From assembly GCA_045226255.1 (NCBI GenBank), contig JBGVCG010000033.1, positions 1 through 64,000 on the forward strand: DNA of 64,000 bases, given 5' to 3'. Below the pieces are notes generated by a model. That model saw only the letters and a list, made by a program, of their open reading frames with translations, was not told the origin of the DNA and did not search any database. This stretch comes from UBA1181 sp045226255 (GTDB lineage: Bacteria; Bacteroidota; Bacteroidia; Bacteroidales; Paludibacteraceae). Shown piece after piece: positions 7,984-17,740 of the stretch (position 1 is its first letter; each line of letters starts with the position of its first letter). The position numbers and the translations under genes are program-made.

Positions 7984-10900
7984 ATGAGGAAAATTGCTAT
8001 CATATTATGGGTATGCCTATTCTCCACGGTCTCTTATGCTTCCGTGGGGGCAAAGAGGCATGTGCGGTTCGACCATTTCTCCACAGAGGACGGGCTATCC
8101 TCCAACCTAATCTTCTCCATGTCGCAAGACCCTTCCGGATTCCTCTGGCTAGGGACTGACTTCGGACTGGACCGCTTCGACGGTAAACTCTTCAAACATT
8201 TCAGGAAAGACAAATACCCTAACATGCAGCGGGAAGACCTCTACTACGTGGACTGCCTGGACGGTGACGTGTATGTGGGTAGCTATAGCGGAACATTCCA
8301 GAAGTATGACCGCAAAATCGACGACTTCCTAGACATGATGCCCACAGAACTGGACTCCCTGGGATATTCACAAATAAAAGGCGTGCGGTGCTCCTCCGAC
8401 GGGTCCCGCTACCTCTTCACGAACGAAAGGGTCTTCCGATACGATCCTCAACACAAATGCTTCAACTCGCACTTCCAAGCGTTCGACTCGCTCCGCTCCC
8501 CTTTCATCTCCTCCCTGCACATCGACGATGACAACCATATCTGGCTCGGCTCCATCAACCAGTTGAGCATATACGACACGAACGGAAACACCCTAAAAAT
8601 TTTCGACGAGGAACACGACCACTGCGGATTTGTGACAGGGATAGCCTCCATAGAGAAAAACAGATGGATCGTCACCTTCCTGAGCAACAGGGTCTGGATC
8701 GTGGAATGTCCAAACGGAAACTTCCGCATCAGAGAGGAAATTCCTCTCCCCTTCAACAGCGTCAACAAGATGATGAGAGGAAGGAACGGACGCTATTGGT
8801 TCGCCACCGACGGAGACGGACTATGGTTCGCCGACACGATAACAAGTGGCACGACATTCACAGAGGTGGTCCCCACCAATGCCCCTACGGATGGGTTGAG
8901 GAAAATATACTCCATCATCGAAAGCGACGACGGCACGATATGGCTCGGCACGCAAAACTCAGGCCTCTGGTCGCTCAACATGGACGACCACTCGACCATC
9001 CTATATTCGAAGGACTACGGATTCCCCCACTCTGCCTGCACCTCCTTCACGGAGGATGGCAACGGCAACATTCTGGTCGGTTCGGACGGCAACGGTGTCT
9101 ACTCCGTATCGCCCGACTTCAGGGAAATCAAGCAGTACCACCTATCATGTGACAACGTATTAGGCGTCAATTCTACCCACGAAGGAATCTACGTCTCCAC
9201 ATGGGGAGGCGGACTATACGCCCTCTCACCGTCCGGCACATCCACTCCCGTCAGCCACGACCCGGACTTCAACCCGACAAAGATATTTTTCCACGTCTGC
9301 GAGACCTCAGACAGCACCATATGGGCCTGCTCCGCAAACGATGACCCATACATCAAACGCAACAACGAACCATGGCGGAGAATGTCCCTAAAAGACGAGG
9401 AAAACCCTAGCCTGGAAAGCAAATGGACCACCCGTGTGATGAACGCCTCAGGGAAATCGTGCTGGATTATCTCCACCAACCTGTTATGGCTATTCGACGG
9501 AACAACCCCACACGTCGTCCACCCTGAAATCTACGCCTCAAAATCGCACAACCCGTTCGTGGTGGTTGACGCCGACCGCGACGAGGAAGGGAACCTCTTC
9601 GTGCTCTCCAACCACGGCATCCTGCGCTTCTCGGCCGACAACCTCGCGATGGACACGCTCTCCTTCATGCCCAAAGACTCGTACCGTATCATCCGACGAG
9701 ACGACAACGGCAACTTCTGGGTCGCCTCCGCCAACGGTATCTTCTCCTTCGACTATCAACACAAAACATACTCGAGGCTGCCAGGCAACTACCCAGACCT
9801 GTTCTACTACAAATCAAGCTACAAGGACTCCAACGGCCGGCTCTACTTCGGCACAGCGGAAGGGTTCTACTCCTTCGACCCCAAGAACATCGCACCAGAC
9901 ACACTCATCCAGCATCTTTCCTTCGCGGAACTATATGTCTCAAAAGAGAAGATCAACGGTGATAACCCATTGCTAAAAGGGGGCGACCTCTCAGACCTGA
10001 AGGGGCTGGAGCTAAAATACGGCATGACGGATGTGGACCTCCACGTGGACCTTGTCGACCACTCATACAGGGAGAAAGCCACCCTTCGCTATAGGCTAAA
10101 GGGACTGACGGAGACATGGACTCCAGTGGGCGAAAAAAGGGTCATATCCTTCAACTTCATACCGACTGGGCACTACACCCTCGAGGTGGAAGCATTCCGT
10201 TCGAACATAGGCAAACCTCTGAAACACATCGAATTGGAGATAAACGTCCTCCCACCATGGTGGAACACTTGGTGGTTCCGCACAATTCTACTGCTAATCG
10301 CAGGCTCGCTCCTATTCATTCCCCTGCACAAGAAAATCATACAGTTGAAGAAGGAAAAAGCATTGCTGAAGGATGAAATAGATGAGCAGACAGCCCTTTT
10401 GGAGAAGACTAGGCGTGAACGACAGAAACTGATCCATGCCCTTACCCACGACCTGCACAACCCGCTGTTCGCCGTAGTGGGCGAAAGCCCCTCCATCACG
10501 GAGGAGACTACAACGGAGGAAATCGTCGAATTGGTGATCGACAAGGCTTTGCTGGACGACAACCTGCTACTGCTGATAGGCATGGACCCTGAGACAAAAA
10601 GGGTGATCAAGAACATGCTGAGCAACTATATACACGTGAAAGAAGCGCCTAATTGGAACGAGGCGATCGAATCGATAGAGATGCTGGCACCCGACATCAT
10701 CGTCTGCGACATGGAGAAATCCATAAAGGGAGAAATGAACCAGCTGCTCTCCTCCGACAGCCTGAAACACATCCCTATCCTCTTCGTATCCGACAAGAAC
10801 GAGGAAACAGACCGCCTGCTGGGCCTAATCTATGGGGCAGTGGACTTCATGGCGAAACCATTCAACCAACTTGAGCTTCTGTTAAAGTTAAACAACATAT

Positions 10901-11313
10901 TGAAAATCAAGCAGGAACAGCAAAAGCTCATCCTGCAACGAACCATGACGAACAAGGTGAAGAACGCAATGGACAATACCCAACAGGAAGAGTCCATCCA
11001 CCCATTCCTACAATCCTTCGTAGATGCAGTCAGAAGCAAATACCAAGACAGCGAAACATCACCAGACTCTCTGGCTTCAGCCCTCATGGTAAGCAAACCG
11101 ACCATGAACAGGAAAATCAAGGCGCTTACAGGCAAGACACCGATGGAATGGCTGACGGAATATAGGCTCAACAAGGCCCTTCAACTGCTACAAGACCATA
11201 ACGACGGAAAAAACATATCAGAGATAGCCTATGAAGTAGGATTCAGCGATCCATCCTACTTCACCAAGAAATTCAGGGACCAATTTGGAGTTCTCCCTTC
11301 GCAAGTGAACTAA
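7984..11313 (+). CDS. Hybrid two-component-like sensor/AraC regulator lacking the kinase ATPase domain
   Basis: 1109 residues from ATG 7984 (signal peptide MRKIAIILWVCLFSTVSYAS). The periplasmic part (about 25-680) is a two-component-regulator propeller with repeats such as DPSGFLWLGTDFGLDRFDG and DDGTIWLGTQNSGLW. A Y_Y_Y domain follows (about 680-745), then one membrane helix (WWNTWWFRTILLLIAGSLLFI, about 758-780), a coiled coil and a remnant phosphoacceptor box (THDLHNPLF, about 820). The sequence then goes straight to a degenerate receiver (about 856-972, CDME and AKPF kept, the usual acidic pair replaced by IGMD) and an AraC DNA-binding domain (about 1010-1109). No HATPase domain (N, G1, G2 boxes) is present, so it cannot autophosphorylate in the usual way. 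Confidence 0.8.
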   Translation: MRKIAIILWVCLFSTVSYASVGAKRHVRFDHFSTEDGLSSNLIFSMSQDPSGFLWLGTDFGLDRFDGKLFKHFRKDKYPNMQREDLYYVDCLDGDVYVGSYSGTFQKYDRKIDDFLDMMPTELDSLGYSQIKGVRCSSDGSRYLFTNERVFRYDPQHKCFNSHFQAFDSLRSPFISSLHIDDDNHIWLGSINQLSIYDTNGNTLKIFDEEHDHCGFVTGIASIEKNRWIVTFLSNRVWIVECPNGNFRIREEIPLPFNSVNKMMRGRNGRYWFATDGDGLWFADTITSGTTFTEVVPTNAPTDGLRKIYSIIESDDGTIWLGTQNSGLWSLNMDDHSTILYSKDYGFPHSACTSFTEDGNGNILVGSDGNGVYSVSPDFREIKQYHLSCDNVLGVNSTHEGIYVSTWGGGLYALSPSGTSTPVSHDPDFNPTKIFFHVCETSDSTIWACSANDDPYIKRNNEPWRRMSLKDEENPSLESKWTTRVMNASGKSCWIISTNLLWLFDGTTPHVVHPEIYASKSHNPFVVVDADRDEEGNLFVLSNHGILRFSADNLAMDTLSFMPKDSYRIIRRDDNGNFWVASANGIFSFDYQHKTYSRLPGNYPDLFYYKSSYKDSNGRLYFGTAEGFYSFDPKNIAPDTLIQHLSFAELYVSKEKINGDNPLLKGGDLSDLKGLELKYGMTDVDLHVDLVDHSYREKATLRYRLKGLTETWTPVGEKRVISFNFIPTGHYTLEVEAFRSNIGKPLKHIELEINVLPPWWNTWWFRTILLLIAGSLLFIPLHKKIIQLKKEKALLKDEIDEQTALLEKTRRERQKLIHALTHDLHNPLFAVVGESPSITEETTTEEIVELVIDKALLDDNLLLLIGMDPETKRVIKNMLSNYIHVKEAPNWNEAIESIEMLAPDIIVCDMEKSIKGEMNQLLSSDSLKHIPILFVSDKNEETDRLLGLIYGAVDFMAKPFNQLELLLKLNNILKIKQEQQKLILQRTMTNKVKNAMDNTQQEESIHPFLQSFVDAVRSKYQDSETSPDSLASALMVSKPTMNRKIKALTGKTPMEWLTEYRLNKALQLLQDHNDGKNISEIAYEVGFSDPSYFTKKFRDQFGVLPSQVN

Positions 11314-11347
11314 GCCTCACCAACGCACAACATCCCCTAACGGGCAA

Positions 11348-12187
11348 CTAATCAAGCTGCGTATGGCGCACTGAAATCTCTTCCGACAGGAACACGGAAG
11401 CGGACTTCTTGAACTTCTCCTCCGACTCCGTCGTGAAGAACTGGCATGAACTACCCTTCGTCAAGAGTTTCTCCATGGAGACATGACGACGGAGATAATC
11501 CTCCAAACTAGAGGCGACAATCGCTCCCTGCGAAATGATGCGGATATGCGCAGGCAAGTATTTTCTAATCTTAGGCAATAACAAAGGATAGTGCGTGCAG
11601 CCTAAGATGACCGTGTCGATCTGGTCGTCCTTCGCCAATAACTGATCCACATATTTCTTCACGAAATAATCCGCACCATCCGAATCGTACTCAGAATTCT
11701 CCACCAGCGGCACCCAAAGCGGACAAGCCACGGAAGAGATGACAATCTCAGGGAAAAGTTTATGAATCTCAATCGGGTACGACTCCGACTGCACAGTTCC
11801 TATGGTAGCAAAGAGTCCGACATGCTTCGTTTGGGTATATTCACCAATCCGCTCGATAGTAGGACGGATGACACCCAAGACACGACGGTCCGGGTTCCAT
11901 TTCGGCAAATCATACATCTGGATGGACTTCAACGCCTTGGCCGAAGCTGTGTTACAGCCTAAGATGACAAGCGGGCAACCCAACTCAAATAGTTTCTCGA
12001 CACACTGACGGGTATATTCGTACACCACATCAAAAGAGCGTGTACCATATGGAGTGCGCGCATTGTCACCCAAATAGAGATAATCGTATTCGGGCAAACG
12101 CTTGCGGATCTCCGACAAGATCGTCAGGCCACCATAACCCGAGTCGAAAACACCGATCGGACCAGACTGATTAGGAAACTTTGCCAT
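11348..12187 (-). CDS. murI: Glutamate racemase
   Basis: 279 residues, full family length. It converts L- to D-glutamate for peptidoglycan in the cytoplasm. The two catalytic cysteines are in GCNTASAKA (Cys78) and GCTHYPLL (Cys197); the N-terminal substrate motif IGVFDSGYGGL holds Asp15. The gene ends in TAG, showing that TAG is a normal stop here. It is the last gene of the envelope cluster but is separated from ompH by a strong terminator (12209-12233). It is therefore probably expressed by readthrough or from its own weak promoter. Start ATG 12187 fits the usual N-terminus. Confidence 0.97.
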   Translation of the reverse strand: MAKFPNQSGPIGVFDSGYGGLTILSEIRKRLPEYDYLYLGDNARTPYGTRSFDVVYEYTRQCVEKLFELGCPLVILGCNTASAKALKSIQMYDLPKWNPDRRVLGVIRPTIERIGEYTQTKHVGLFATIGTVQSESYPIEIHKLFPEIVISSVACPLWVPLVENSEYDSDGADYFVKKYVDQLLAKDDQIDTVILGCTHYPLLLPKIRKYLPAHIRIISQGAIVASSLEDYLRRHVSMEKLLTKGSSCQFFTTESEEKFKKSASVFLSEEISVRHTQLD

Positions 12188-12203
12188 GGGAACAATATTT
12201 TAG

Positions 12204-12233
12204 AAAAAAAAAGAGGACACAATGTCCTCTTTT
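12204..12233 (-). terminator. Intrinsic terminator between ompH and murI
   Basis: Perfect 11-bp stem (AAAAGAGGACA, loop CAA, TGTCCTCTTTT) followed on the minus strand by a run of nine or more T. Placed 22 bp past the ompH stop and ahead of murI, so most transcripts of the uppS-bamA-ompH operon should end here. Confidence 0.85.
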
Positions 12234-12254
12234 CTTATTGTCAAAAAATTACAG

Positions 12255-12761
12255 TTACTTAATACCCAATTTTTTCTTGAGCAATGGAGTGACGTCGATA
12301 GCGTCAGCCGACTTATAAAGCAACGTATTCAAATCGTAGATATAAAGGAAACCATTCTCAGCGCCCACCTCTTCGATCGCCTTACGCATCTTATCGCGGA
12401 TTGGAGCTTGCAACTCCTCCTGCTTCTGCTGCAAGAGAGCTTGAGCCTGCTGATAGTATTGTTGAACCTTTTGCTGAAGCATCTGGATCTCCTCCATACG
12501 GTTCTGCTTGATGGCATCGTCCCACTTTGCTTCACCCTCTTTGTACTCTGTCAACTTACGGGTATACTCATCCTCCATTCTCTTGATCTCTCCCTCATGC
12601 TGTGTAGCGAGGTCCTTCAAGGCAGCCTCAATCTTCGGAACATCCGGCATGGCAAGGAACAAGGTTTGAACATCCAAATAACCCAATTTGATCTGAGTGT
12701 TTTGAGCCATACCGAAAGCAGGCATAGCCAAGAATAACAAAGCGATTAATTTTTTATACAT
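12255..12761 (-). CDS. OmpH/Skp family periplasmic chaperone (second copy)
   Basis: 168 residues from ATG 12761, chosen because it begins the signal peptide MYKKLIALLFLAMPAFGMAQ. The mature protein starts with the OmpH beta strand (IKLGYLDVQTLFLAMPD). A long charged coiled coil follows (about 45-125, with KRMEDEYTRKL and QQKVQQYYQQAQALLQQKQ), then the returning core (YIYDLNTLLYKSADAIDVTPLL). Skp proteins hold unfolded outer-membrane proteins in the periplasm and pass them to BamA, encoded two genes upstream. It is a tandem paralogue of the next gene, with diverged sequence. Confidence 0.9.
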   Translation of the reverse strand: MYKKLIALLFLAMPAFGMAQNTQIKLGYLDVQTLFLAMPDVPKIEAALKDLATQHEGEIKRMEDEYTRKLTEYKEGEAKWDDAIKQNRMEEIQMLQQKVQQYYQQAQALLQQKQEELQAPIRDKMRKAIEEVGAENGFLYIYDLNTLLYKSADAIDVTPLLKKKLGIK

Positions 12762-12812
12762 AATATTTACATTAAAGAATTTTCTAAAACCTTTAGCACG
12801 CAAAGTTACAAA

Positions 12813-13325
12813 TTATTTCGCATATCCCAACTTCGTCAACACCTCATCGCTGATATCCACCTTTACGGAGAAATAGATGAGGTTAGAGCTGCTCGCCTTA
12901 TCCAAAACGACAGTGTAACCCTTCGTGTCGGAGACATCCTTCACCGCAACATATACCTCGTCCTGAATAGGCTTCATCAAGCTTTCACGCTTTTTGAAGA
13001 ATTCTCCCTGAGGACCGAAATACTTACGTTTCAACTCGTTAGCCTCCTTTTCTTTAGCAACGATCTCATTCTCCTTCTTCACCTTCATCTCGTCAGAAAG
13101 GAAAACGACCTCTGTCTGATAGTTCTTGTAGAGCACCTTAGCTTCCTCATTCTTAGCCTCCACCTCTTTCTGCCACTTCTCGGAAACTTGTTTCAATTGC
13201 TCGTTCGCAGATTCGTACATAGGGATATTCTTCAAGATATACTCCATGTCAAGCACAGCCACTTTCTGGGCGGATGCGCAACAGAACGCACCAACCGCCA
13301 ACAATGTCATAATCAGTTTTCTCAT
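12813..13325 (-). CDS. OmpH/Skp family periplasmic chaperone (first copy)
   Basis: 170 residues from ATG 13325, which starts the signal peptide MRKLIMTLLAVGAFCCASAQ; two earlier in-frame ATGs add only polar residues. The mature part has KVAVLDMEYILKNIPMYESAN, a coiled-coil arm (WQKEVEAKNEEAKVLYKNY to ANELKRKYFG) and a C-terminal strand region (GYTVVLDKASSSNLIYF), the canonical OmpH fold. It sits 39 bp after bamA and 51 bp before the second copy, so the three are co-transcribed. Role: binding of unfolded barrel proteins in the periplasm on their way to the Bam machine. Confidence 0.92.
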   Translation of the reverse strand: MRKLIMTLLAVGAFCCASAQKVAVLDMEYILKNIPMYESANEQLKQVSEKWQKEVEAKNEEAKVLYKNYQTEVVFLSDEMKVKKENEIVAKEKEANELKRKYFGPQGEFFKKRESLMKPIQDEVYVAVKDVSDTKGYTVVLDKASSSNLIYFSVKVDISDEVLTKLGYAK

Positions 13326-13364
13326 ACTCGTCATTTTATTAATAACAATTATTACCTTCAAAGA

Positions 13365-16052
13365 CTAAAATTCCTGGCCTATCACGAAATGGAAGTTGCT
13401 TCCACCTCCTGAATTATGCGGAAGGTCAAATCCGTAACCCCAATCGACACCGATCAAGGATATCATCGGCAAGAAAATCCTCGCACCGACACCGGCGGAA
13501 CGTTTCACGTCGAACGGGTTGAATTCAGAGAAATCACGCCAAGCATTACCCGCGTCGGCAAAGCCCAACACATAAATGGTGGTAGTGGTTTCAAGCATCA
13601 AAGGATAGCGCAACTCCAACGACAATCTGGTATAGATATTACCCGCCTCACGTCTGGTGACAGGGTCCTTCGGAGTCAAGTATCCATTGTCATATCCACG
13701 CACCTTAACAGCAGTGGTAGCGTACGTATAGCTGTATCCTGTCATACCGTCACCACCCACATAATAACGCTCAAACGGAGAGCGACGATACGAATCATAG
13801 TATCCCAAGAATCCATACTCCGCACGCGTCATCAAGACCAGTTTCTGGTTAGACGAGATTGGGGTGAAGGTTTGCGCCTTGAACTCCAATTTCCAATACT
13901 CCACCCACCGATACAACTCCTGCTGCATCTCCTGATACTCATCATCAGACAATCCTCTGTTCTCCTCACTTGGGTTCCCCGCACGGTAGCGGTCCACCAA
14001 CGAGTAAATACGCTTGTTGCTACTAAACAACGAATACGGAGGTGTGAGCTGTGCCATCAATGACAACTTCGATCCACGTCTTGTATAATATGGGTTATCC
14101 AATGAGTTACGGCTCCAAGTGGCCGACACGCTCAAGTTATTGGCGGAACCGTCCGAGATCTCCAACAACGCCCAATTCTGCAAAGAATAGTGGCGGTATG
14201 CGAGTTCCCAATACATGGAGAAATAATCATCCGGCCAATCCATACGCTTGCCTATGCCGACAGAAGCTCCCATCGTCATGATATACTTGTCACGATCCAC
14301 AGCCGCGGCATACGAACTATAGTTAGTATTATCATACAATAGGCTGTTGTAGTAATTGTCCGTATAATACCTGCTGTTCACGCCCGACTGCTTCGACCAA
14401 TACATGGAGGTGGAGAAGGATGTAGGGCTCTTTCCTCCGAGCCAAGGCTCCGTAAAGCCGATGCTGGCGGAGGTGTAATATTTCGCATTCGTCGAAAACG
14501 AGAGGGAAAGGTTCTGCCCATCACCTTGTGGCAACGGACGATAGGCCTCCTTGTTGAATACGTTTCCGATGGAGAAGTTGGTGAACTTCAGTCCGACCGA
14601 ACCCGTCACACCCGTTTGTCCCCAACCGAAAGAGAGCTCCACCTGGTTGTTGTTTTTCTGCTCCAGATTATAGACGATGTCCACCGTACCATTCTCAGGA
14701 TTAGGTTCAGGACGGATATCCATCTTCTCAGGATTGAAGTGGCCCGTTGCCGCCAACTCACGTGCGGAACGTTGAAGGTTCGTCTTGCTGAAAAGCTCAC
14801 CCGGTTTCGTACGCAACTCACGACGTATCACATTCTCGTAGATCTCCGTATTTCCCTTGATGACGACATTGTTAATGACAGCTTGTTGTCCCTCGTAGAT
14901 GCGCATCTCCAAATCGATGGAGTCTCCCTCCACCTTCACCTCGACAGGGTCCACGTTGAAGAAAAGATAACCATTGTCCAAATAGAGGTTAGACATGGCG
15001 TCCTCGTCAGCCATCAGTCTGTCGTTCAACAGCTTCTGGTTGTAAACATCCCCTTTCTTTATACCCAAGGCAGCGGATAGCACCTCACTGGAATAGATGG
15101 TATTTCCCACCCAACTGATATTGCGGAAGTAGTATCTTCTTCCCTCCTCGAAGTTCATGTAAACATCCACGCGGTTCTCCTTGTAGATCACCACGCTGTC
15201 GCTGACCAGACGAGCATCCCTGAATCCATATTCATTGAACTTCTCGATAGCCAAGCCTTTATCCTTCGCATACTCTTCATCGATGAATTTCTTCGACTTG
15301 AAAAAGTTAACCAGTTTTCTCTCCTTCGTCTTCTTCATGCCACGCTTCACCTTAGACTCTTTCATCTGCTCCAAGCCCGACATGTAGATGCGGTGCACCT
15401 TCACCTTATCACGTCTGTCGATATCAATATTAACGATCACGAAACCCTTCTTGTTCTGGTCGGCTCTCGTATTGATTTCCACCTCTGCGTTGCGGTAACC
15501 ATCTCCGCTCAAATGTTTTTTGATAGCCTCTTTCGTGCGGGCCACCAAGTTCGGCGTCACAATGCCATTCTTCTTCAACTCAATCGCACCTTGGATATCC
15601 TCCTTTTTCTTCTCCTTGACGCCTGTGATATTGATTTCCGAGATGCGTTCCCTCTGCTCCAGCTCGATTTTCAGCCAGACCTTATCACCAGAAATCTTCT
15701 TCGCATAGATTTTAGCGTCAGAGAAGAGGCCCTGCTTCCAGAAACGCTTCACCGCTTTCGTGATTTGTTCTCCCGGTATCTTGATTTTATCGCCCACCCT
15801 AAGTTTTGAATAACCGATGAGCACATTTTTGTCATAACTGCCCGCACCCGTCACTTCAATATCCTCGATGACATACTCCTTTGCAGTCATCGAATACGAA
15901 ATCTGAGGGTCCTCCGTCTCGACGGCAGCGGAATCCATTACGTCAACCCGACGAATACTATCTTCATCCATCTCCACACGAACACCCCGAACTGTCGAAA
16001 ACGCCAAAACCGGGATGAGGGAAAAAATGCAGATGTATAAATATCTTCTCAT
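13365..16052 (-). CDS. bamA: Outer-membrane protein assembly factor BamA
   Basis: 895 residues from ATG 16052, the start that places a signal peptide first (MRRYLYICIFSLIPVLAFS). Then come a Bacteroidetes-type N-terminal spacer, five POTRA-like repeats (about 65-460, with VLIGYSKLRVGDKI, KVHRIYMSGLEQM, YYFRNISWVGNT and VVIKGNTEIYENVIRRELRTKPG), and the 16-strand barrel (about 500-895) with the VRGY-type lid motif (VKVRGYDNGYL). It ends in Phe (FHFVIGQEF), typical of barrels. It inserts beta-barrel proteins into the outer membrane. It lies between uppS (16 bp upstream) and two Skp genes, a conserved Bacteroidetes order. Confidence 0.95.
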   Translation of the reverse strand: MRRYLYICIFSLIPVLAFSTVRGVRVEMDEDSIRRVDVMDSAAVETEDPQISYSMTAKEYVIEDIEVTGAGSYDKNVLIGYSKLRVGDKIKIPGEQITKAVKRFWKQGLFSDAKIYAKKISGDKVWLKIELEQRERISEINITGVKEKKKEDIQGAIELKKNGIVTPNLVARTKEAIKKHLSGDGYRNAEVEINTRADQNKKGFVIVNIDIDRRDKVKVHRIYMSGLEQMKESKVKRGMKKTKERKLVNFFKSKKFIDEEYAKDKGLAIEKFNEYGFRDARLVSDSVVIYKENRVDVYMNFEEGRRYYFRNISWVGNTIYSSEVLSAALGIKKGDVYNQKLLNDRLMADEDAMSNLYLDNGYLFFNVDPVEVKVEGDSIDLEMRIYEGQQAVINNVVIKGNTEIYENVIRRELRTKPGELFSKTNLQRSARELAATGHFNPEKMDIRPEPNPENGTVDIVYNLEQKNNNQVELSFGWGQTGVTGSVGLKFTNFSIGNVFNKEAYRPLPQGDGQNLSLSFSTNAKYYTSASIGFTEPWLGGKSPTSFSTSMYWSKQSGVNSRYYTDNYYNSLLYDNTNYSSYAAAVDRDKYIMTMGASVGIGKRMDWPDDYFSMYWELAYRHYSLQNWALLEISDGSANNLSVSATWSRNSLDNPYYTRRGSKLSLMAQLTPPYSLFSSNKRIYSLVDRYRAGNPSEENRGLSDDEYQEMQQELYRWVEYWKLEFKAQTFTPISSNQKLVLMTRAEYGFLGYYDSYRRSPFERYYVGGDGMTGYSYTYATTAVKVRGYDNGYLTPKDPVTRREAGNIYTRLSLELRYPLMLETTTTIYVLGFADAGNAWRDFSEFNPFDVKRSAGVGARIFLPMISLIGVDWGYGFDLPHNSGGGSNFHFVIGQEF

Positions 16053-16068
16053 TCTACTTTCTAATATA

Positions 16069-16809
16069 CTACGACAATTGTTCACTTGTTTTGCCAAAAC
16101 GTCTCTCACGCTTTTGGTAATCGATGATTGCCTCAAAAAACTGTTCTTTCTTGAATTCCGGCCAACTAACAGGGGTGAAATAGAGTTCGGAATAGGACAA
16201 CTGCCACATCAGGAAGTTGCTGATGCGAAGCTCACCGCTGGTTCTGATTAGCAGATCAGGGTCAGGGATGCCCGCTGTGGCAAGGTGGTTGGAGAAAACC
16301 TTTTCGTCGATCGCCTCAACGCTCAAGGATCCCGCCTTCACCTCGGACGCGATGCGCTTGGTAGCCTCAACGATCTCCCACCGAGAAGAATAGCTGATGG
16401 CCAGGATCATGGTCAACCCCGTGTTTCCCTGCGTCATCTGCTCCGCCTCGCTCAAATTCGATAGTGTCAGCTGCGACAACCTGCTTTTGTCTCCGACAAC
16501 CATCAACCTGACATTGTTCTTGGAAATCTTCTCGATATATTTCTTCAACGCTTGGGAGAGGATTTCCATCAAAGCATTCACCTCTTGCTCAGGACGGTTC
16601 CAATTCTCGGTGGAAAAAGCATATAAAGTGATGTATTTCACTCCCAAGTCGGAAGCTGCCTCCATCACTTTATCCACAGAATCCACACCTTCGCGATGTC
16701 CGAAAATTCTATCCAATCCTTTCGATTTCGCCCAACGACCGTTACCATCCATGATGATGGCCACGTGTTGGGGGATCCTCTCCATATTAATTTGTTCCTT
16801 TAAATCCAT
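16069..16809 (-). CDS. uppS: Isoprenyl transferase (undecaprenyl diphosphate synthase)
   Basis: 246 residues. The motif HVAIIMDGNGRWAK (Asp21, the Mg/diphosphate-binding aspartate) and the later LLIRTSGELRISNFLMWQLSYSELYF and WPEF blocks are those of cis-prenyl transferases. It makes the C55 lipid carrier for peptidoglycan and surface glycans in the cytoplasm. The ATG at 16809 has a strong ribosome site (AAGGAGG, 5 bases away) that overlaps the stop of the preceding DUF6089 gene (1-bp gap), so translation is probably coupled. The gene ends in TAG. Confidence 0.96.
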   Translation of the reverse strand: MDLKEQINMERIPQHVAIIMDGNGRWAKSKGLDRIFGHREGVDSVDKVMEAASDLGVKYITLYAFSTENWNRPEQEVNALMEILSQALKKYIEKISKNNVRLMVVGDKSRLSQLTLSNLSEAEQMTQGNTGLTMILAISYSSRWEIVEATKRIASEVKAGSLSVEAIDEKVFSNHLATAGIPDPDLLIRTSGELRISNFLMWQLSYSELYFTPVSWPEFKKEQFFEAIIDYQKRERRFGKTSEQLS

Positions 16810-16810
16810 A

Positions 16811-17527
16811 TCACCTCCTTAAGACATTGCACCGTGACTTCCTCCGGATGAGGTCCATCGAAATAAAAGCAACGGCGCAAGTATAATAGTCATTATTTTT
16901 CAATGTGCTGTGACCTACGCGATAAGGATCATTCAGGATCTTGCTCTCGTTGTCCACCACATCGAAATTGTCTATGAACAATTTACGCATGGACCACTCG
17001 AATCCAAGATTCCAACGTTTCCACAGCTTAAACTTATAACCAACACCAAAGGTGACGTTGAACGCCAAGATGTTACCTCTCCAATGTTCGTAAGCCGTCA
17101 GACCCGGACCAATCAACACATATGGTGTGTGTCTCTTGATCTCCCTGTCCCAACTCTCGAAACCATATTTCAGGAAATTATGCTCGACCTGAATGCCGAC
17201 ATCCCAAAAATTCTGTTCAAAGGAGGCCTGCTGACCATATGGCAACATATTGTCGAAGTTCCGCGTGTCACCTGCAACCTTGCCACGGATGACATCCAAC
17301 TTCAAAACGCCGCGATCATTGAGGAAATAACGTAACAGACCACCAAAAGCCAAACGGTTCTCGTAAAATACCTTCGTCGAATTCGCATCTCCGTTGTAAT
17401 ACGAGCCACCCCCGAACAATCCAAACTCACCCACATAGCGATCCTGCGCCTGGGCGACACTCGTACATAGACTTACCATCAACACGAGCAACATGTATGT
17501 TCCGACCTTCTGTCTCCGATGCTTCAT
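16811..17527 (-). CDS. DUF6089-like outer-membrane protein
   Basis: 238 residues from ATG 17527, the start that gives a plausible signal peptide (MKHRRQKVG, then TYMLLVLMVSLCTSVAQAQ). After cleavage comes DRYVGEFGLFGGGSYYNGDAN and alternating amphipathic strands (FGGLLRYFLNDRGVLKLDVIRG, FNVTFGVGYKFKLWKRWNLGFEWSMRKL). It matches the DUF6089 family usually found just before uppS and bamA in Bacteroidetes. It is likely an outer-membrane barrel of unknown task, possibly linked to envelope assembly through its conserved context. A TATTTTTG box on the minus strand (17602-17609) is the probable operon promoter. Confidence 0.75.
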   Translation of the reverse strand: MKHRRQKVGTYMLLVLMVSLCTSVAQAQDRYVGEFGLFGGGSYYNGDANSTKVFYENRLAFGGLLRYFLNDRGVLKLDVIRGKVAGDTRNFDNMLPYGQQASFEQNFWDVGIQVEHNFLKYGFESWDREIKRHTPYVLIGPGLTAYEHWRGNILAFNVTFGVGYKFKLWKRWNLGFEWSMRKLFIDNFDVVDNESKILNDPYRVGHSTLKNNDYYTCAVAFISMDLIRRKSRCNVLRR

Positions 17528-17601
17528 TTTTTTATCAAATTGGTTCTTGGAAAAAAAACGATAAATCAACTTCATTATTTTGCTTCTAAACCAAAAACGT
17601 G

Positions 17602-17609
17602 CAAAAATA
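17602..17609 (-). promoter_or_regulatory. -7 box (TATTTTTG) of the DUF6089-uppS-bamA-ompH operon
   Basis: Matches TAnnTTTG on the minus strand about 75 bp before the chosen ATG (17527). The -33 element is not evident. Confidence 0.45.
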
Positions 17610-17740
17610 AAGATTTTTATAATATTGGGGAAACTCACACCACTGTTTTGTACTTAAAAATTCATAAAAAGCCATATGTGGATTGTTTCTTTCAGCACAT
17701 CATGACGACGCATCAACCGTCTCTGCCATAAAACAAAGAA

